This document shows positions 16,122 through 25,502 of a stretch of DNA of 64,000 nucleotides, piece after piece. Origin of the DNA: Pseudomonas moraviensis (GTDB taxonomy: Bacteria; Pseudomonadota; Gammaproteobacteria; Pseudomonadales; Pseudomonadaceae); contig NZ_LT629788.1 of assembly GCF_900105805.1 (NCBI RefSeq), forward strand, positions 3,472,001 through 3,536,000, given 5' to 3'. The position numbers were made by a program, and so were the translations under genes. A model generated the notes under the pieces. The model was not told the DNA's origin, did not search any database, and was given only the letters and a program-made list of their open reading frames with translations. Numbering within the stretch: position 1 is the stretch's first letter; the number at the start of each line of letters is the position of its first letter.

Positions 16122-17630
16122 ATGCGTATCCACGTCAGCTTCATCGACCGCGTCGGCATCACCCAGGAAGTCCTGGCTATCCTCGGTGGGCGCAATCTCA
16201 ATCTGGATGCGGTGGAGATGATCCCGCCGAACGTCTACATCGACGCGCCGACCCTCAGCCCGCAAGTGCTCGAAGAGCTGAAAGATGCGCTGTTTCGGGT
16301 GCTCGGCGTGGTAGCGGTAACCGTGGTCGATATCCTGCCCGGCCAGCGTCGGCATTTGCAGCTCGACGCCCTGCTCGCGGCGATGACCGATCCGGTGTTG
16401 GCCCTCGACAGCGCCGGCAAGGTGCTGCTGGCCAACCCGGCGTTGATCGCGTTGTACGGTCGCGAACCCGCTGGCGAAAGCGTGTCGGCGCTGTTCAATG
16501 ATCCCGGCCTGCTCGGCACCCTGCTCGAAAACGGCTTCCGCCTGCCGCTGCGCGAGATCACCGTCAACGGCCAGACCCTGTTGCTGGATGCCACGCCGAT
16601 CACCGACGCCGGCGCCCTGCTGACCCTCTATCAACCGAACCGCATCGGCGAACAGCTCTCGGCGCTGCACCACGACCACGCCGAAGGCTTCGACGCGCTG
16701 CTCGGCGAATCCCCGGCGATCCGCACCCTCAAGGCCCGCGCGCAAAGGGTCGCGGCGCTCGACGCACCTTTATTGATTCAAGGCGAAACCGGTACCGGCA
16801 AAGAACTGGTCGCCCGCGCCTGCCACGCGATCAGCACTCGCCACAGCGCTCCTTTTCTGGCGTTGAACTGCGCAGCGTTGCCGGAAAACCTCGCCGAGAG
16901 CGAGCTGTTCGGCTACGCCCCCGGCGCTTTCACCGGCGCCGCGCGTGGCGGTAAACCGGGGCTGATGGAACTGGCCAACCAGGGCACGGTGTTTCTCGAT
17001 GAGATCGGCGAGATGTCACCGTACTTGCAGGCCAAGCTCCTGCGTTTCCTGAACGACGGCAGCTTTCGTCGGGTGGGCGGTGATCGTGAAGTAAAGGTCA
17101 ACGTGCGCATCCTCAGCGCGACCCACCGCGATCTGGAAAAAATGGTCAGCGAAGGCCTGTTCCGCGAAGACCTGTTCTATCGCCTCAACGTGCTCAACGT
17201 CGAAGTGCCGCCGCTGCGTGAACGCGGCCAGGACATTCTGCTGTTGGCGCGGTATTTCATGCAGCAAGCCTGTGCGCAGATCCAGCGCCCGGTCTGCCGC
17301 CTGGCGCCAGGGACTTATCCGGCGCTGCTCGGCAATCGCTGGCCGGGCAACGTGCGGCAACTGCAGAACGTGATTTTCCGCGCGGCAGCGATTTGCGAGA
17401 GCAGCCTGGTCGATATCGGCGACCTCGACATTGCCGGCACCTCAGTGGCGCGCCAGGCCGACACCGACGTCGACAGTCTTGAACAAGCCGTCGAGTCTTT
17501 CGAGAGAGAGCTGCTGGAAAAGCTCTACGTCAGCTACCCCTCGACCCGGCAACTGGCGAGCCGCTTGCAAACTTCGCATACCGCCATCGCCCATCGATTG
17601 CGCAAGTACGGCATTCCCAATAAACCCTGA
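16122..17630 (+). CDS. gcsR: GcsR-like sigma54-dependent activator of the glycine cleavage operon
   Basis: TyrR-like enhancer-binding protein of 502 aa. Domains: ACT domain ~1-72 (IHVSFIDRVGITQEVLAIL), PAS ~80-190, AAA+ core ~200-430 with Walker A GETGTGKE at 221-228, GAFTGA at 268-273 (the sigma54 contact, lacking in E. coli TyrR) and Walker B FLDEIG, then a C-terminal helix-turn-helix (RQLASRLQTSHTAIAHRL). P. aeruginosa GcsR is a protein of this design that senses glycine and drives gcvH2-gcvP2-glyA2-sdaA-gcvT2. Here it lies directly upstream of gcvH on the same strand, with operator copies, an IHF site and a sigma54 promoter in between, which makes the assignment strong over the related PhhR. 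Confidence 0.9.
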   Translation: MRIHVSFIDRVGITQEVLAILGGRNLNLDAVEMIPPNVYIDAPTLSPQVLEELKDALFRVLGVVAVTVVDILPGQRRHLQLDALLAAMTDPVLALDSAGKVLLANPALIALYGREPAGESVSALFNDPGLLGTLLENGFRLPLREITVNGQTLLLDATPITDAGALLTLYQPNRIGEQLSALHHDHAEGFDALLGESPAIRTLKARAQRVAALDAPLLIQGETGTGKELVARACHAISTRHSAPFLALNCAALPENLAESELFGYAPGAFTGAARGGKPGLMELANQGTVFLDEIGEMSPYLQAKLLRFLNDGSFRRVGGDREVKVNVRILSATHRDLEKMVSEGLFREDLFYRLNVLNVEVPPLRERGQDILLLARYFMQQACAQIQRPVCRLAPGTYPALLGNRWPGNVRQLQNVIFRAAAICESSLVDIGDLDIAGTSVARQADTDVDSLEQAVESFERELLEKLYVSYPSTRQLASRLQTSHTAIAHRLRKYGIPNKP

Positions 17631-17648
17631 CTCATTGCCGCTCCCCCT

Positions 17649-17738
17649 TGTAGGAGTGAGCCTGCTCGCGATAGCGGTTTATCAGTCAATTAATTTGTCG
17701 TCTGCCACACCGCTATCGCGAGCAGGCTCACTCCTACA
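17649..17738 (+). repeat. REPIN after gcsR, TAGGAGTGAG subtype
   Basis: TGTAGGAGTGAGCCTGCTCG at left, CGAGCAGGCTCACTCCTACA at right, with both arms running on through GCGATAGCGG/CCGCTATCGC. It starts 19 bp after the gcsR stop codon. Confidence 0.95.
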
Positions 17739-17783
17739 ATGATTTGTGGCGGATTTGAAATCTGTTCAAAAGCGACCTTCACC

Positions 17784-17801
17784 TGTACCGAAAGCGCTAC
17801 A
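17784..17801 (+). promoter_or_regulatory. GcsR operator copy 1
   Basis: TGTACCG-AAAG-CGCTACA, an inverted repeat with 4-bp spacer. The published P. aeruginosa GcsR site, as I recall it, is TGTAACG-N4-CGTTCCG; this copy keeps the spacing and most half-site bases. Confidence 0.65.
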
Positions 17802-17802
17802 G

Positions 17803-17820
17803 CGGAACGATATCGCTACA
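17803..17820 (-). promoter_or_regulatory. GcsR operator copy 2
   Basis: On the minus strand it reads TGTAGCG-ATAT-CGTTCCG, differing at one of 14 fixed positions from the consensus TGTAACG-N4-CGTTCCG recalled for GcsR. Its centre is 19 bp from copy 1. Confidence 0.7.
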
Positions 17821-17883
17821 CCCGCCTATCACCTGCGCTGCGCAACGCTTTGATCCCGTTCAGCTTTTCTCATCGCCCCAAGC

Positions 17884-17901
17884 TGTAGCGATTTCGCTAC
17901 A
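17884..17901 (+). promoter_or_regulatory. GcsR operator copy 3
   Basis: TGTAGCG-ATTT-CGCTACA is a perfect 7-bp inverted repeat with the same 4-bp spacer. Its centre lies 100 bp from copy 1 and about 88 bp upstream of the -12 element. Confidence 0.7.
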
Positions 17902-17933
17902 ACAGCGACATCCCGAGAAATGCGACAAACAGC

Positions 17934-17946
17934 CAAACTATTGATT
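17934..17946 (-). promoter_or_regulatory. Predicted IHF binding site
   Basis: The minus strand reads AATCAATAGTTTG, matching WATCAA-N4-TTR at every fixed base. It lies between the GcsR operators and the sigma54 promoter, where a DNA bend would bring activator and polymerase together. Confidence 0.65.
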
Positions 17947-17964
17947 TATATAGATAAATTAACC

Positions 17965-17981
17965 TTGGCCGCATTCTTGCT
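17965..17981 (+). promoter_or_regulatory. Sigma54 (-24/-12) promoter of the glycine operon
   Basis: TTGGCCGCATTCTTGCT matches TTGGCACG-N4-TTGCW with invariant GG and GC elements at the right spacing. It is 84 bp upstream of the gcvH start codon. The neighbouring GcsR-type activator with a GAFTGA loop supports function. Confidence 0.85.
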
Positions 17982-18064
17982 ACCTGTCTCCTCATCTATT
18001 AGGGCTCCCCGCCCCAAGCTTTCCACCGCGTCCACCAGACGCGTCTGGCCCCTGAGGAGTTTCC

Positions 18065-18448
18065 ATGAGCGAGTTGCGTTTTACTGAAGATCACGAATGG
18101 CTGCGCACCGAAGCCGACGGCAGTGTCACTGTCGGCATCACCGCGTTTGCGCAGAACGCCCTGGGCGACGTGGTGTTCGTGCAACTGCCTGAGCTGCAGG
18201 CTTACGAAAAAGGCGCCGAAGCCGCCACCGTGGAATCGGTGAAAGCCGCCAGCGGCGTGTACATGCCGCTCGACGGCGAAGTACTGGCCGTCAACCCGGC
18301 GCTGGAAAACGCTCCTGAGCTGGTCAACGAAGATCCGCTGGGCGAAGGCTGGTTCTTCCGCTTCCAGCCAAGCGACGCCGCCGCTGTCGGCAAACTGCTC
18401 GATCAGGACGCCTATGACCGCCTGATCAAAGCCCAAGCCGAAGCCTGA
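18065..18448 (+). CDS. gcvH: Glycine cleavage system H protein
   Basis: Lipoyl carrier protein of 127 aa that shuttles the aminomethyl group between P, T and L proteins. The lipoylated lysine is Lys60 in VESVKAASGVYMPLDG. The family start MSELRFTEDHEWLR is intact and a GAGGAG sequence precedes ATG 18065. First gene of the operon, 11 bp before gcvP. The arrangement matches the second, GcsR-controlled glycine cleavage cluster of Pseudomonas rather than the housekeeping one. Confidence 0.98.
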   Translation: MSELRFTEDHEWLRTEADGSVTVGITAFAQNALGDVVFVQLPELQAYEKGAEAATVESVKAASGVYMPLDGEVLAVNPALENAPELVNEDPLGEGWFFRFQPSDAAAVGKLLDQDAYDRLIKAQAEA

Positions 18449-18459
18449 GGAATTACGCC

Positions 18460-21312
18460 ATGAGCCAGATCAATCTCGGCACCGCCAACGAATTCATCGC
18501 CCGTCACATCGGCCCGCGCGCCGGTGACGAGCAAGCCATGCTCAACAGCCTCGGCTTCGATTCCCTCGAGGCCCTGAGCGCCAGCGTCATCCCGGAAAGC
18601 ATCAAGGGCACCAGCGTGCTCGGCATGGACGACGGCCTCAGCGAGGCCGACGCCCTGGCGATGATCAAATCCATCGCCGGCAAGAATCAGCTGTTCAAAA
18701 CCTACATCGGCCAGGGCTACTACAACTGCCACACGCCGTCGCCGATCCTGCGCAACCTGCTGGAAAACCCGGCCTGGTACACCGCTTACACCCCGTATCA
18801 GCCAGAAATTTCCCAGGGCCGTCTCGAAGCGCTGCTGAACTTCCAGACCCTGATCAGCGACCTCACCGGCCTGCCGATCGCCAACGCCTCCCTGCTCGAC
18901 GAAGCCACCGCCGCTGCCGAAGCCATGACCTTCTGCAAGCGCCTGAGCAAGAACAAGGGCAGCCACCAATTCTTCGCCTCGATCCACAGCCACCCGCAAA
19001 CCCTCGACGTGCTGCGCACCCGTGCCGAGCCGCTGGGCATTGAAGTTGTAGTGGGCGATGAGCGTGAACTGACTGACGTGACGCCGTTCTTCGGCGCGCT
19101 GCTGCAATACCCGGCAAGCAACGGTGATCTGTTCGACTACCGCGAACTGACCGAACGCTTCCACGCCGCCAACGCTTTGGTCGCCGTGGCCGCTGATCTG
19201 CTGGCCCTGACCCTGCTCACCGCACCGGGCGAATTCGGTGCCGATGTGGCGATCGGTTCGGCGCAACGTTTTGGCGTGCCGCTGGGCTTCGGTGGCCCGC
19301 ACGCCGCTTACTTCTCCACCAAAGATGCGTTCAAGCGTGACATGCCCGGCCGTCTGGTCGGTGTCTCGGTTGACCGCTTCGGCAAGCCGGCCCTGCGTCT
19401 GGCGATGCAGACCCGCGAGCAACACATCCGCCGCGAAAAGGCCACGTCGAACATCTGCACCGCGCAGGTGCTGCTGGCCAACATCGCCAGCATGTACGCC
19501 GTCTACCACGGCCCGAAAGGCCTGACCCAGATCGCCAACCGCGTGCACCACCTGACCGCGATTCTGGCCAAGGGCCTGAGCGCACTGGGCGCTAACGTCG
19601 AACAAGCTAGTTTCTTCGACACCCTGACCGTAGCCACCGGCGCACACACCGCCGCGCTGCACGACAAGGCGCACGCTGCGCAGATCAACCTGCGCGTGGT
19701 CGACGCTGAACGTCTGGGCCTGTCGGTCGATGAGACCACCACCCAGGCTGATATCGAAACCCTGTGGGGCCTGTTCGCCGACGGCAAGACCCTGCCGGAC
19801 TTCGCTGCACTGGCTGCTTCGGTGCAGAGCACCATCCCTGCTGCGCTGGTACGTCAGTCGCCGATCCTCAGCCACCCGGTGTTCAACCGCTATCACTCGG
19901 AAACCGAGCTGATGCGCTACCTGCGCAAACTGGCGGACAAAGACCTGGCGCTGGATCGCACCATGATCCCGCTGGGCTCGTGCACTATGAAACTCAACGC
20001 CGCCAGCGAAATGATTCCGGTGACCTGGGCCGAATTCGGTGCGCTGCACCCGTTCGCCCCGGCCGCGCAAAGCGCCGGTTACCAGCAACTGACCGATGAA
20101 CTGGAAGCGATGCTCTGTGCCGCCACCGGTTACGACTCGATCTCGCTGCAACCGAACGCTGGTTCGCAAGGTGAATACGCAGGTCTCCTGGCAATCCGCG
20201 CCTATCACCAGAGCCGTGGCGATGAGCGCCGCGACATCTGCCTGATCCCGTCGTCGGCCCACGGCACCAACCCGGCTACCGCGCAAATGGCTGGCATGCG
20301 CGTGGTCGTCACCGCGTGCGATGCCCGTGGCAACGTCGACATCGAAGACCTGCGCGCCAAAGCCATCGAGCACCGTGAACACCTCGCTGCATTGATGATC
20401 ACTTACCCGTCGACCCACGGCGTGTTCGAAGAAGGCATCCGCGAAATCTGCGCGATCATTCACGACAACGGCGGCCAGGTGTACATCGACGGCGCCAACA
20501 TGAACGCCATGGTCGGCCTCTGCGCCCCGGGCAAGTTCGGCGGCGACGTATCCCACCTGAACCTGCACAAAACCTTCTGCATCCCCCACGGCGGTGGCGG
20601 CCCGGGCGTCGGCCCGATTGGCGTCAAATCGCACTTGACCCCGTTCCTGCCGGGCCACGGCCAGATGGCACGCAAGGAAGGCGCGGTCTGCGCGGCACCG
20701 TTCGGCAGCGCAAGCATTCTGCCGATCACCTGGATGTACATCCGCATGATGGGTGGCGCCGGTCTGAAGCGCGCTTCGCAACTGGCGATCCTCAATGCCA
20801 ACTACATTTCCCGTCGCCTGGAAGAGCACTACCCAGTGCTGTACACCGGCAGCAATGGTCTGGTGGCGCACGAATGCATCCTCGATCTGCGTCCGTTGAA
20901 AGACAGCAGCGGCATCAGCGTCGATGACGTCGCCAAGCGCCTGATCGACTTCGGCTTCCACGCGCCGACCATGTCGTTCCCGGTCGCTGGCACGCTGATG
21001 ATCGAGCCGACCGAAAGCGAATCCAAGGAAGAACTGGATCGCTTCTGCGACGCCATGATCCGCATCCGCGAAGAAATCCGCGCAGTGGAAAACGGCACCC
21101 TGGACAAGGAAGACAACCCACTGAAAAACGCCCCGCACACCGCAGCGGAACTGGTCGGCGAGTGGACTCACCCGTACAGCCGCGAGCAAGCGGTGTACCC
21201 GGTCGCCTCGCTGATCGAAGGCAAATACTGGCCGCCGGTCGGCCGGGTCGACAACGTCTTCGGTGATCGCAACCTGGTGTGCGCCTGCCCATCGATCGAA
21301 AGCTACGCTTAA
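18460..21312 (+). CDS. gcvP: Glycine dehydrogenase (decarboxylating), P protein
   Basis: A 950-aa fused P protein (both halves of the two-subunit form in one chain). The N-terminal half begins EFIARHIGPR; the C-terminal half carries the pyridoxal-phosphate lysine Lys704 in HLNLHKTFCIPHGGGGPG. It decarboxylates glycine and loads the remaining aminomethyl group onto GcvH. Length is normal and the frame is intact. It follows gcvH by 11 bp. In P. aeruginosa glyA2 comes next; here a REPIN and then sdaA follow. Confidence 0.98.
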   Translation: MSQINLGTANEFIARHIGPRAGDEQAMLNSLGFDSLEALSASVIPESIKGTSVLGMDDGLSEADALAMIKSIAGKNQLFKTYIGQGYYNCHTPSPILRNLLENPAWYTAYTPYQPEISQGRLEALLNFQTLISDLTGLPIANASLLDEATAAAEAMTFCKRLSKNKGSHQFFASIHSHPQTLDVLRTRAEPLGIEVVVGDERELTDVTPFFGALLQYPASNGDLFDYRELTERFHAANALVAVAADLLALTLLTAPGEFGADVAIGSAQRFGVPLGFGGPHAAYFSTKDAFKRDMPGRLVGVSVDRFGKPALRLAMQTREQHIRREKATSNICTAQVLLANIASMYAVYHGPKGLTQIANRVHHLTAILAKGLSALGANVEQASFFDTLTVATGAHTAALHDKAHAAQINLRVVDAERLGLSVDETTTQADIETLWGLFADGKTLPDFAALAASVQSTIPAALVRQSPILSHPVFNRYHSETELMRYLRKLADKDLALDRTMIPLGSCTMKLNAASEMIPVTWAEFGALHPFAPAAQSAGYQQLTDELEAMLCAATGYDSISLQPNAGSQGEYAGLLAIRAYHQSRGDERRDICLIPSSAHGTNPATAQMAGMRVVVTACDARGNVDIEDLRAKAIEHREHLAALMITYPSTHGVFEEGIREICAIIHDNGGQVYIDGANMNAMVGLCAPGKFGGDVSHLNLHKTFCIPHGGGGPGVGPIGVKSHLTPFLPGHGQMARKEGAVCAAPFGSASILPITWMYIRMMGGAGLKRASQLAILNANYISRRLEEHYPVLYTGSNGLVAHECILDLRPLKDSSGISVDDVAKRLIDFGFHAPTMSFPVAGTLMIEPTESESKEELDRFCDAMIRIREEIRAVENGTLDKEDNPLKNAPHTAAELVGEWTHPYSREQAVYPVASLIEGKYWPPVGRVDNVFGDRNLVCACPSIESYA

Positions 21313-21360
21313 CCGTATAGGGGGATCAGTTGCACCGATCCCCCACACGCCGCAGCCCCC

Positions 21361-21450
21361 TGTAGGAGTGAGCCTGCTCGCGATAGCGGTGGATCAGCCG
21401 ACTCAATTGTTATCTGACATACCGTTATCGCGAGCAGGCTCACTCCTACA
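21361..21450 (+). repeat. REPIN between gcvP and sdaA, TAGGAGTGAG subtype
   Basis: TGTAGGAGTGAGCCTGCTCG and its reverse complement flank a ~35-bp loop. It lies inside the glycine operon, at the position occupied by glyA2 in P. aeruginosa. Confidence 0.95.
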
Positions 21451-21512
21451 GGGGAATGTGGTCAGCCGCACGAACCTGCCAATCCCCATAACAAGAAACC
21501 GGAGAACCACTC

Positions 21513-22889
<1,377 letters not shown>

Positions 22890-22949
22890 TCACGAACCAA
22901 GCCAAACGAAATTGACCACCTCTCCCCTAGGGAGAGAAACGTAATTAGC

Positions 22950-22985
22950 CCCCTCTCCCTCTGGGAGAGGGCTGGGGTGAGGGGC
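22950..22985 (+). repeat. Solo copy of the CCCCTCACCC repeat family
   Basis: CCCCTCTCCCTCTGGGAGAG followed by GGCTGGGGTGAGGGG is one arm of the long inverted repeats seen at 8499, 15870 and 60084. A degenerate partner (TCTCCCCTAGGGAGAG) lies just upstream at 22921. Located between sdaA and gcvT. Confidence 0.8.
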
Positions 22986-23040
22986 TTTTGATCTTGATCT
23001 TGCTTCTCACCCCCAAACTCTAATTTCCAAGGAGCTACGC

Positions 23041-24165
23041 ATGTCCACCGAAACCCTGTCGAAAACCCCGCTGCACGCGCTGCACCTCGAACTCGGCGCG
23101 CGCATGGTGCCGTTCGCCGGCTACGACATGCCCGTGCAATACCCGCTCGGCGTGATGAAAGAACACCAACACACCCGCGATCAGGCCGGGTTGTTCGACG
23201 TCTCGCACATGGGCCAGATTCGCCTGACCGGTGCCAGCGCTGCCAAAGCCCTGGAAACCCTGGTACCGGTCGACATCATCGACTTGCCGGTGGGCATGCA
23301 GCGTTATGCGATGTTCACCAACGAAGGCGGCGGCATCCTCGATGACCTGATGGTCGCCAACCTCGGCAATGACGAGCTGTTCCTGGTGGTCAACGCCGCG
23401 TGCAAGGATCAGGATCTCGCGCATCTGCACAAATACATCGGCGATCAGTGCACCATTACGGCGCTGTTCGAGGAGCGCGCCCTGCTCGCCTTGCAAGGTC
23501 CGGCAGCCGTAACAGTGCTGGCGCGTCTTGCGCCGGACGTGGCGAAGATGACCTTCATGCAGTTCAAGCGTGTGTCGTTGCTCGGCATCGACTGCTTTGT
23601 CAGCCGTTCGGGCTACACCGGTGAAGACGGTTTCGAAATCTCGGTACCGGCTGCCGAAGCGGAAAAACTCGCCCGCGCCCTGCTCGCCGAACCTGAAGTC
23701 CAGGCCATCGGCCTCGGCGCGCGCGATTCGCTGCGCCTCGAAGCCGGGCTGTGCCTGTACGGCCACGATATGAACACCGAAACCACACCAATCGAAGCCA
23801 GCCTGCTCTGGGCGATGTCCAAGCCACGCCGTGCCGATGGCGCACGGGCCGGCGGTTTCCCCGGCGCGCAGCAGATTTTCGCTCAGCAACAGAATGGCGT
23901 CGCACGCAAACGCGTGGGCCTGCTGCCACAGGAACGCACCCCGGTGCGTGAAGGTGCAGAAATCGTCAACGAGGCTGGCGAGATCATCGGCAGTGTCTGC
24001 AGCGGCGGCTTCGGTCCGACCCTGGGCGGGCCGTTGGCAATGGGTTACCTCGACAATGCTTACGTAGCGCTCGACACGCCCGTGTGGGCCATTGTCCGTG
24101 GGAAAAAGGTGCAGATGCTTGTAAGCAAAATGCCATTTGTTCCACAACGCTACTATCGTGGCTGA
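23041..24165 (+). CDS. gcvT: Glycine cleavage system T protein (aminomethyltransferase)
   Basis: Protein of 374 aa that transfers the methylene group from GcvH to tetrahydrofolate and releases ammonia. Family features: LHLELGARMVPFAGYDMPVQ at the start, YTGEDGFEISVP in the folate-binding part, GARDSLRLEAGLCLYGHD, and the C-terminal barrel domain. AAGGAG precedes ATG 23041. It ends the operon gcvH-gcvP-sdaA-gcvT. Confidence 0.98.
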   Translation: MSTETLSKTPLHALHLELGARMVPFAGYDMPVQYPLGVMKEHQHTRDQAGLFDVSHMGQIRLTGASAAKALETLVPVDIIDLPVGMQRYAMFTNEGGGILDDLMVANLGNDELFLVVNAACKDQDLAHLHKYIGDQCTITALFEERALLALQGPAAVTVLARLAPDVAKMTFMQFKRVSLLGIDCFVSRSGYTGEDGFEISVPAAEAEKLARALLAEPEVQAIGLGARDSLRLEAGLCLYGHDMNTETTPIEASLLWAMSKPRRADGARAGGFPGAQQIFAQQQNGVARKRVGLLPQERTPVREGAEIVNEAGEIIGSVCSGGFGPTLGGPLAMGYLDNAYVALDTPVWAIVRGKKVQMLVSKMPFVPQRYYRG

Positions 24166-24568
24166 TCGACTGTTTCTATAAGTAACGCGATTGCGTTATG
24201 CGTGCACTAATGTGTAACGCAATCGCCATAAAACAGTGCGTTTTTTAACATCCGAGTGAAATATGATCGTTGCTTATAACGTTTATAAAAACCATAACCA
24301 GACAATCGTCTAAGCCCGGACTAGTGAGCTGACTAACAGCCGTTCAGAGCAGTAAAACCGGGGCCTTCGCGGGGCTTGTTTTTTCTCCCGTAGTTGGCGT
24401 AGAGTTTGTCCACTGTGTTTGCATGGGTCAGCTTGGAATCGTGACCTGGGCAGTAGCCTACAAGTTAGCTACATCCCGCTCGACGTCTTCTTACTCCTTG
24501 CAACCAGCTCCAGTACTCTTTCATGTGAAAGGGGCTGTCATCAATTTATGCGTCAAAGGAAATAAGAA
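24166..24568. other. Long gap after gcvT: inverted repeat and leader of the cold-shock gene
   Basis: Holds a 12-bp perfect inverted repeat GCGATTGCGTTA (24187-24198) / TAACGCAATCGC (24215-24226) shortly after the gcvT stop, followed by a T run at 24241, so it may end the gcv transcript. A GC-rich element with a T6 run lies near 24360-24390. The rest is probably the long untranslated leader typical of cold-shock genes. No credible coding frame. Confidence 0.5.
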
Positions 24569-24781
24569 ATGTCCACACGTCAGAGCGGTACCGTCAAGTG
24601 GTTTAACGACGAGAAAGGTTTTGGTTTTATCACTCCAGAAAGCGGTCCGGATCTGTTCGTACATTTCCGCGCCATTCAGGGCAACGGCTTCAAAAGCCTG
24701 AAAGAAGGCCAGAAAGTGACTTTCGTTGCTGTGCAAGGCCAGAAAGGCATGCAGGCTGACGAAGTACAAGCAGAAGCCTGA
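24569..24781 (+). CDS. Cold-shock domain protein (CspA family)
   Basis: A 70-aa single-domain nucleic-acid-binding protein. RNP1 is KGFGFI and RNP2 is DLFVHF, in the order and spacing of CspA-type RNA chaperones; GTVKWFNDEKGFGFITPES is near-universal in pseudomonads. AAAGGAAATAAGA precedes ATG 24569. A terminator follows immediately, so it is a one-gene unit with a long leader. Whether it responds to cold cannot be read from the sequence, because several Pseudomonas csp genes are constitutive. Confidence 0.96.
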   Translation: MSTRQSGTVKWFNDEKGFGFITPESGPDLFVHFRAIQGNGFKSLKEGQKVTFVAVQGQKGMQADEVQAEA

Positions 24782-24793
24782 TCTTCTGATACG

Positions 24794-24828
24794 AAAAAGC
24801 CCCTGATATTGATATCAGGGGCTTTTTT
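24794..24828 (+). terminator. Terminator of the cold-shock gene
   Basis: AGCCCCTGATAT / ATATCAGGGGCT forms a perfect stem with a TG loop, then TTTTTT. It starts 12 bp after the stop codon. Confidence 0.93.
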
Positions 24829-24878
24829 GTGCGCGCTAATCCGTAAAATGGCGCTTCCATTCGCGTCCCGAGGCTGCC

Positions 24879-25367
24879 ATGTCGAAAAACCTGCTCACGC
24901 CCCAAGGGGACTTCCCTCCTGTCGCGCTTGGTCGTCGTCTGGCGGCGATGTTCTACGACTTCCTGCTGTGCACCGCTCTGCTGATCGTCACCGGCTTCAT
25001 CTACAAGTTGATCCAGGGCGCGATCATCGGCGAAGAACGCCTGCGGGCAATGACCGATGCTGGCCAGCTCGACGGTGATCCGCTCTACTCCACAGTGCTG
25101 CTGTTGGTGTTGTTCGGCTTCTTCGCCAAGTTCTGGACCCATGGCGGGCAGACCCTCGGCATGCAGGTCTGGGGCATTCGCGTGCAGAACGCCGACGGCA
25201 CAGCGATCAGCCTGTGGCAGGCGCTGTTGCGCTTTATGGTGTCGATTGCGTCGTGGCTGTGTATCGGGCTGGGATTCTTCTGGTCGCTGTTCGACAAGCA
25301 GAAGCGCACGTGGCATGACATTTATTCGGATACCCGCCTCGTGCGAATCCCGAAAAAGGCCATATAA
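24879..25367 (+). CDS. RDD-family integral membrane protein
   Basis: A 162-aa protein with the RDD family start pattern (PVALGRRLAAMFYDFLLC), in which the arginine and aspartate flank the first helix. Hydrophobic segments lie at about 24-47, 74-90 and 115-140; TLGMQVWGIRV and the C-terminal KQKRTWHDIYSDTRLV are typical. Family members are inner-membrane proteins, mostly of unknown role; some are linked to ion transport. A REPIN follows. Confidence 0.9.
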   Translation: MSKNLLTPQGDFPPVALGRRLAAMFYDFLLCTALLIVTGFIYKLIQGAIIGEERLRAMTDAGQLDGDPLYSTVLLLVLFGFFAKFWTHGGQTLGMQVWGIRVQNADGTAISLWQALLRFMVSIASWLCIGLGFFWSLFDKQKRTWHDIYSDTRLVRIPKKAI

Positions 25368-25388
25368 CTTCCAGACACCGAATACCAA

Positions 25389-25477
25389 TGTAGGAGCGAG
25401 CCTGCTCGCGATAGCGGTGTGTCAGTCAACGTATCGCTGACTGACACACCGCTATCGCGAGCAGGCTCACTCCTACA
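25389..25477 (+). repeat. REPIN of mixed subtype
   Basis: The left arm begins TGTAGGAGCGAGCCTGCTCG while the right arm ends GCTCACTCCTACA, so the two arms differ at one diagnostic base (CGAG versus TGAG). The arms extend almost through the loop (GTGTGTCAGTCA / TGACTGACACAC). Located between two convergent genes. Confidence 0.95.
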
Positions 25478-25502
25478 GGTTTTGTGTTGTATCTGAAAGG
25501 TT

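Noticed and set aside
18412..21348. A 978-codon minus-strand frame opposite gcvP
   Set aside because: Antisense shadow of gcvP produced by third-position GC bias; no recognisable domain, and the plus-strand enzyme is complete.
24423..24701. A 92-codon frame overlapping the start of the cold-shock gene
   Set aside because: It overlaps the real csp gene out of frame and begins in its probable leader.
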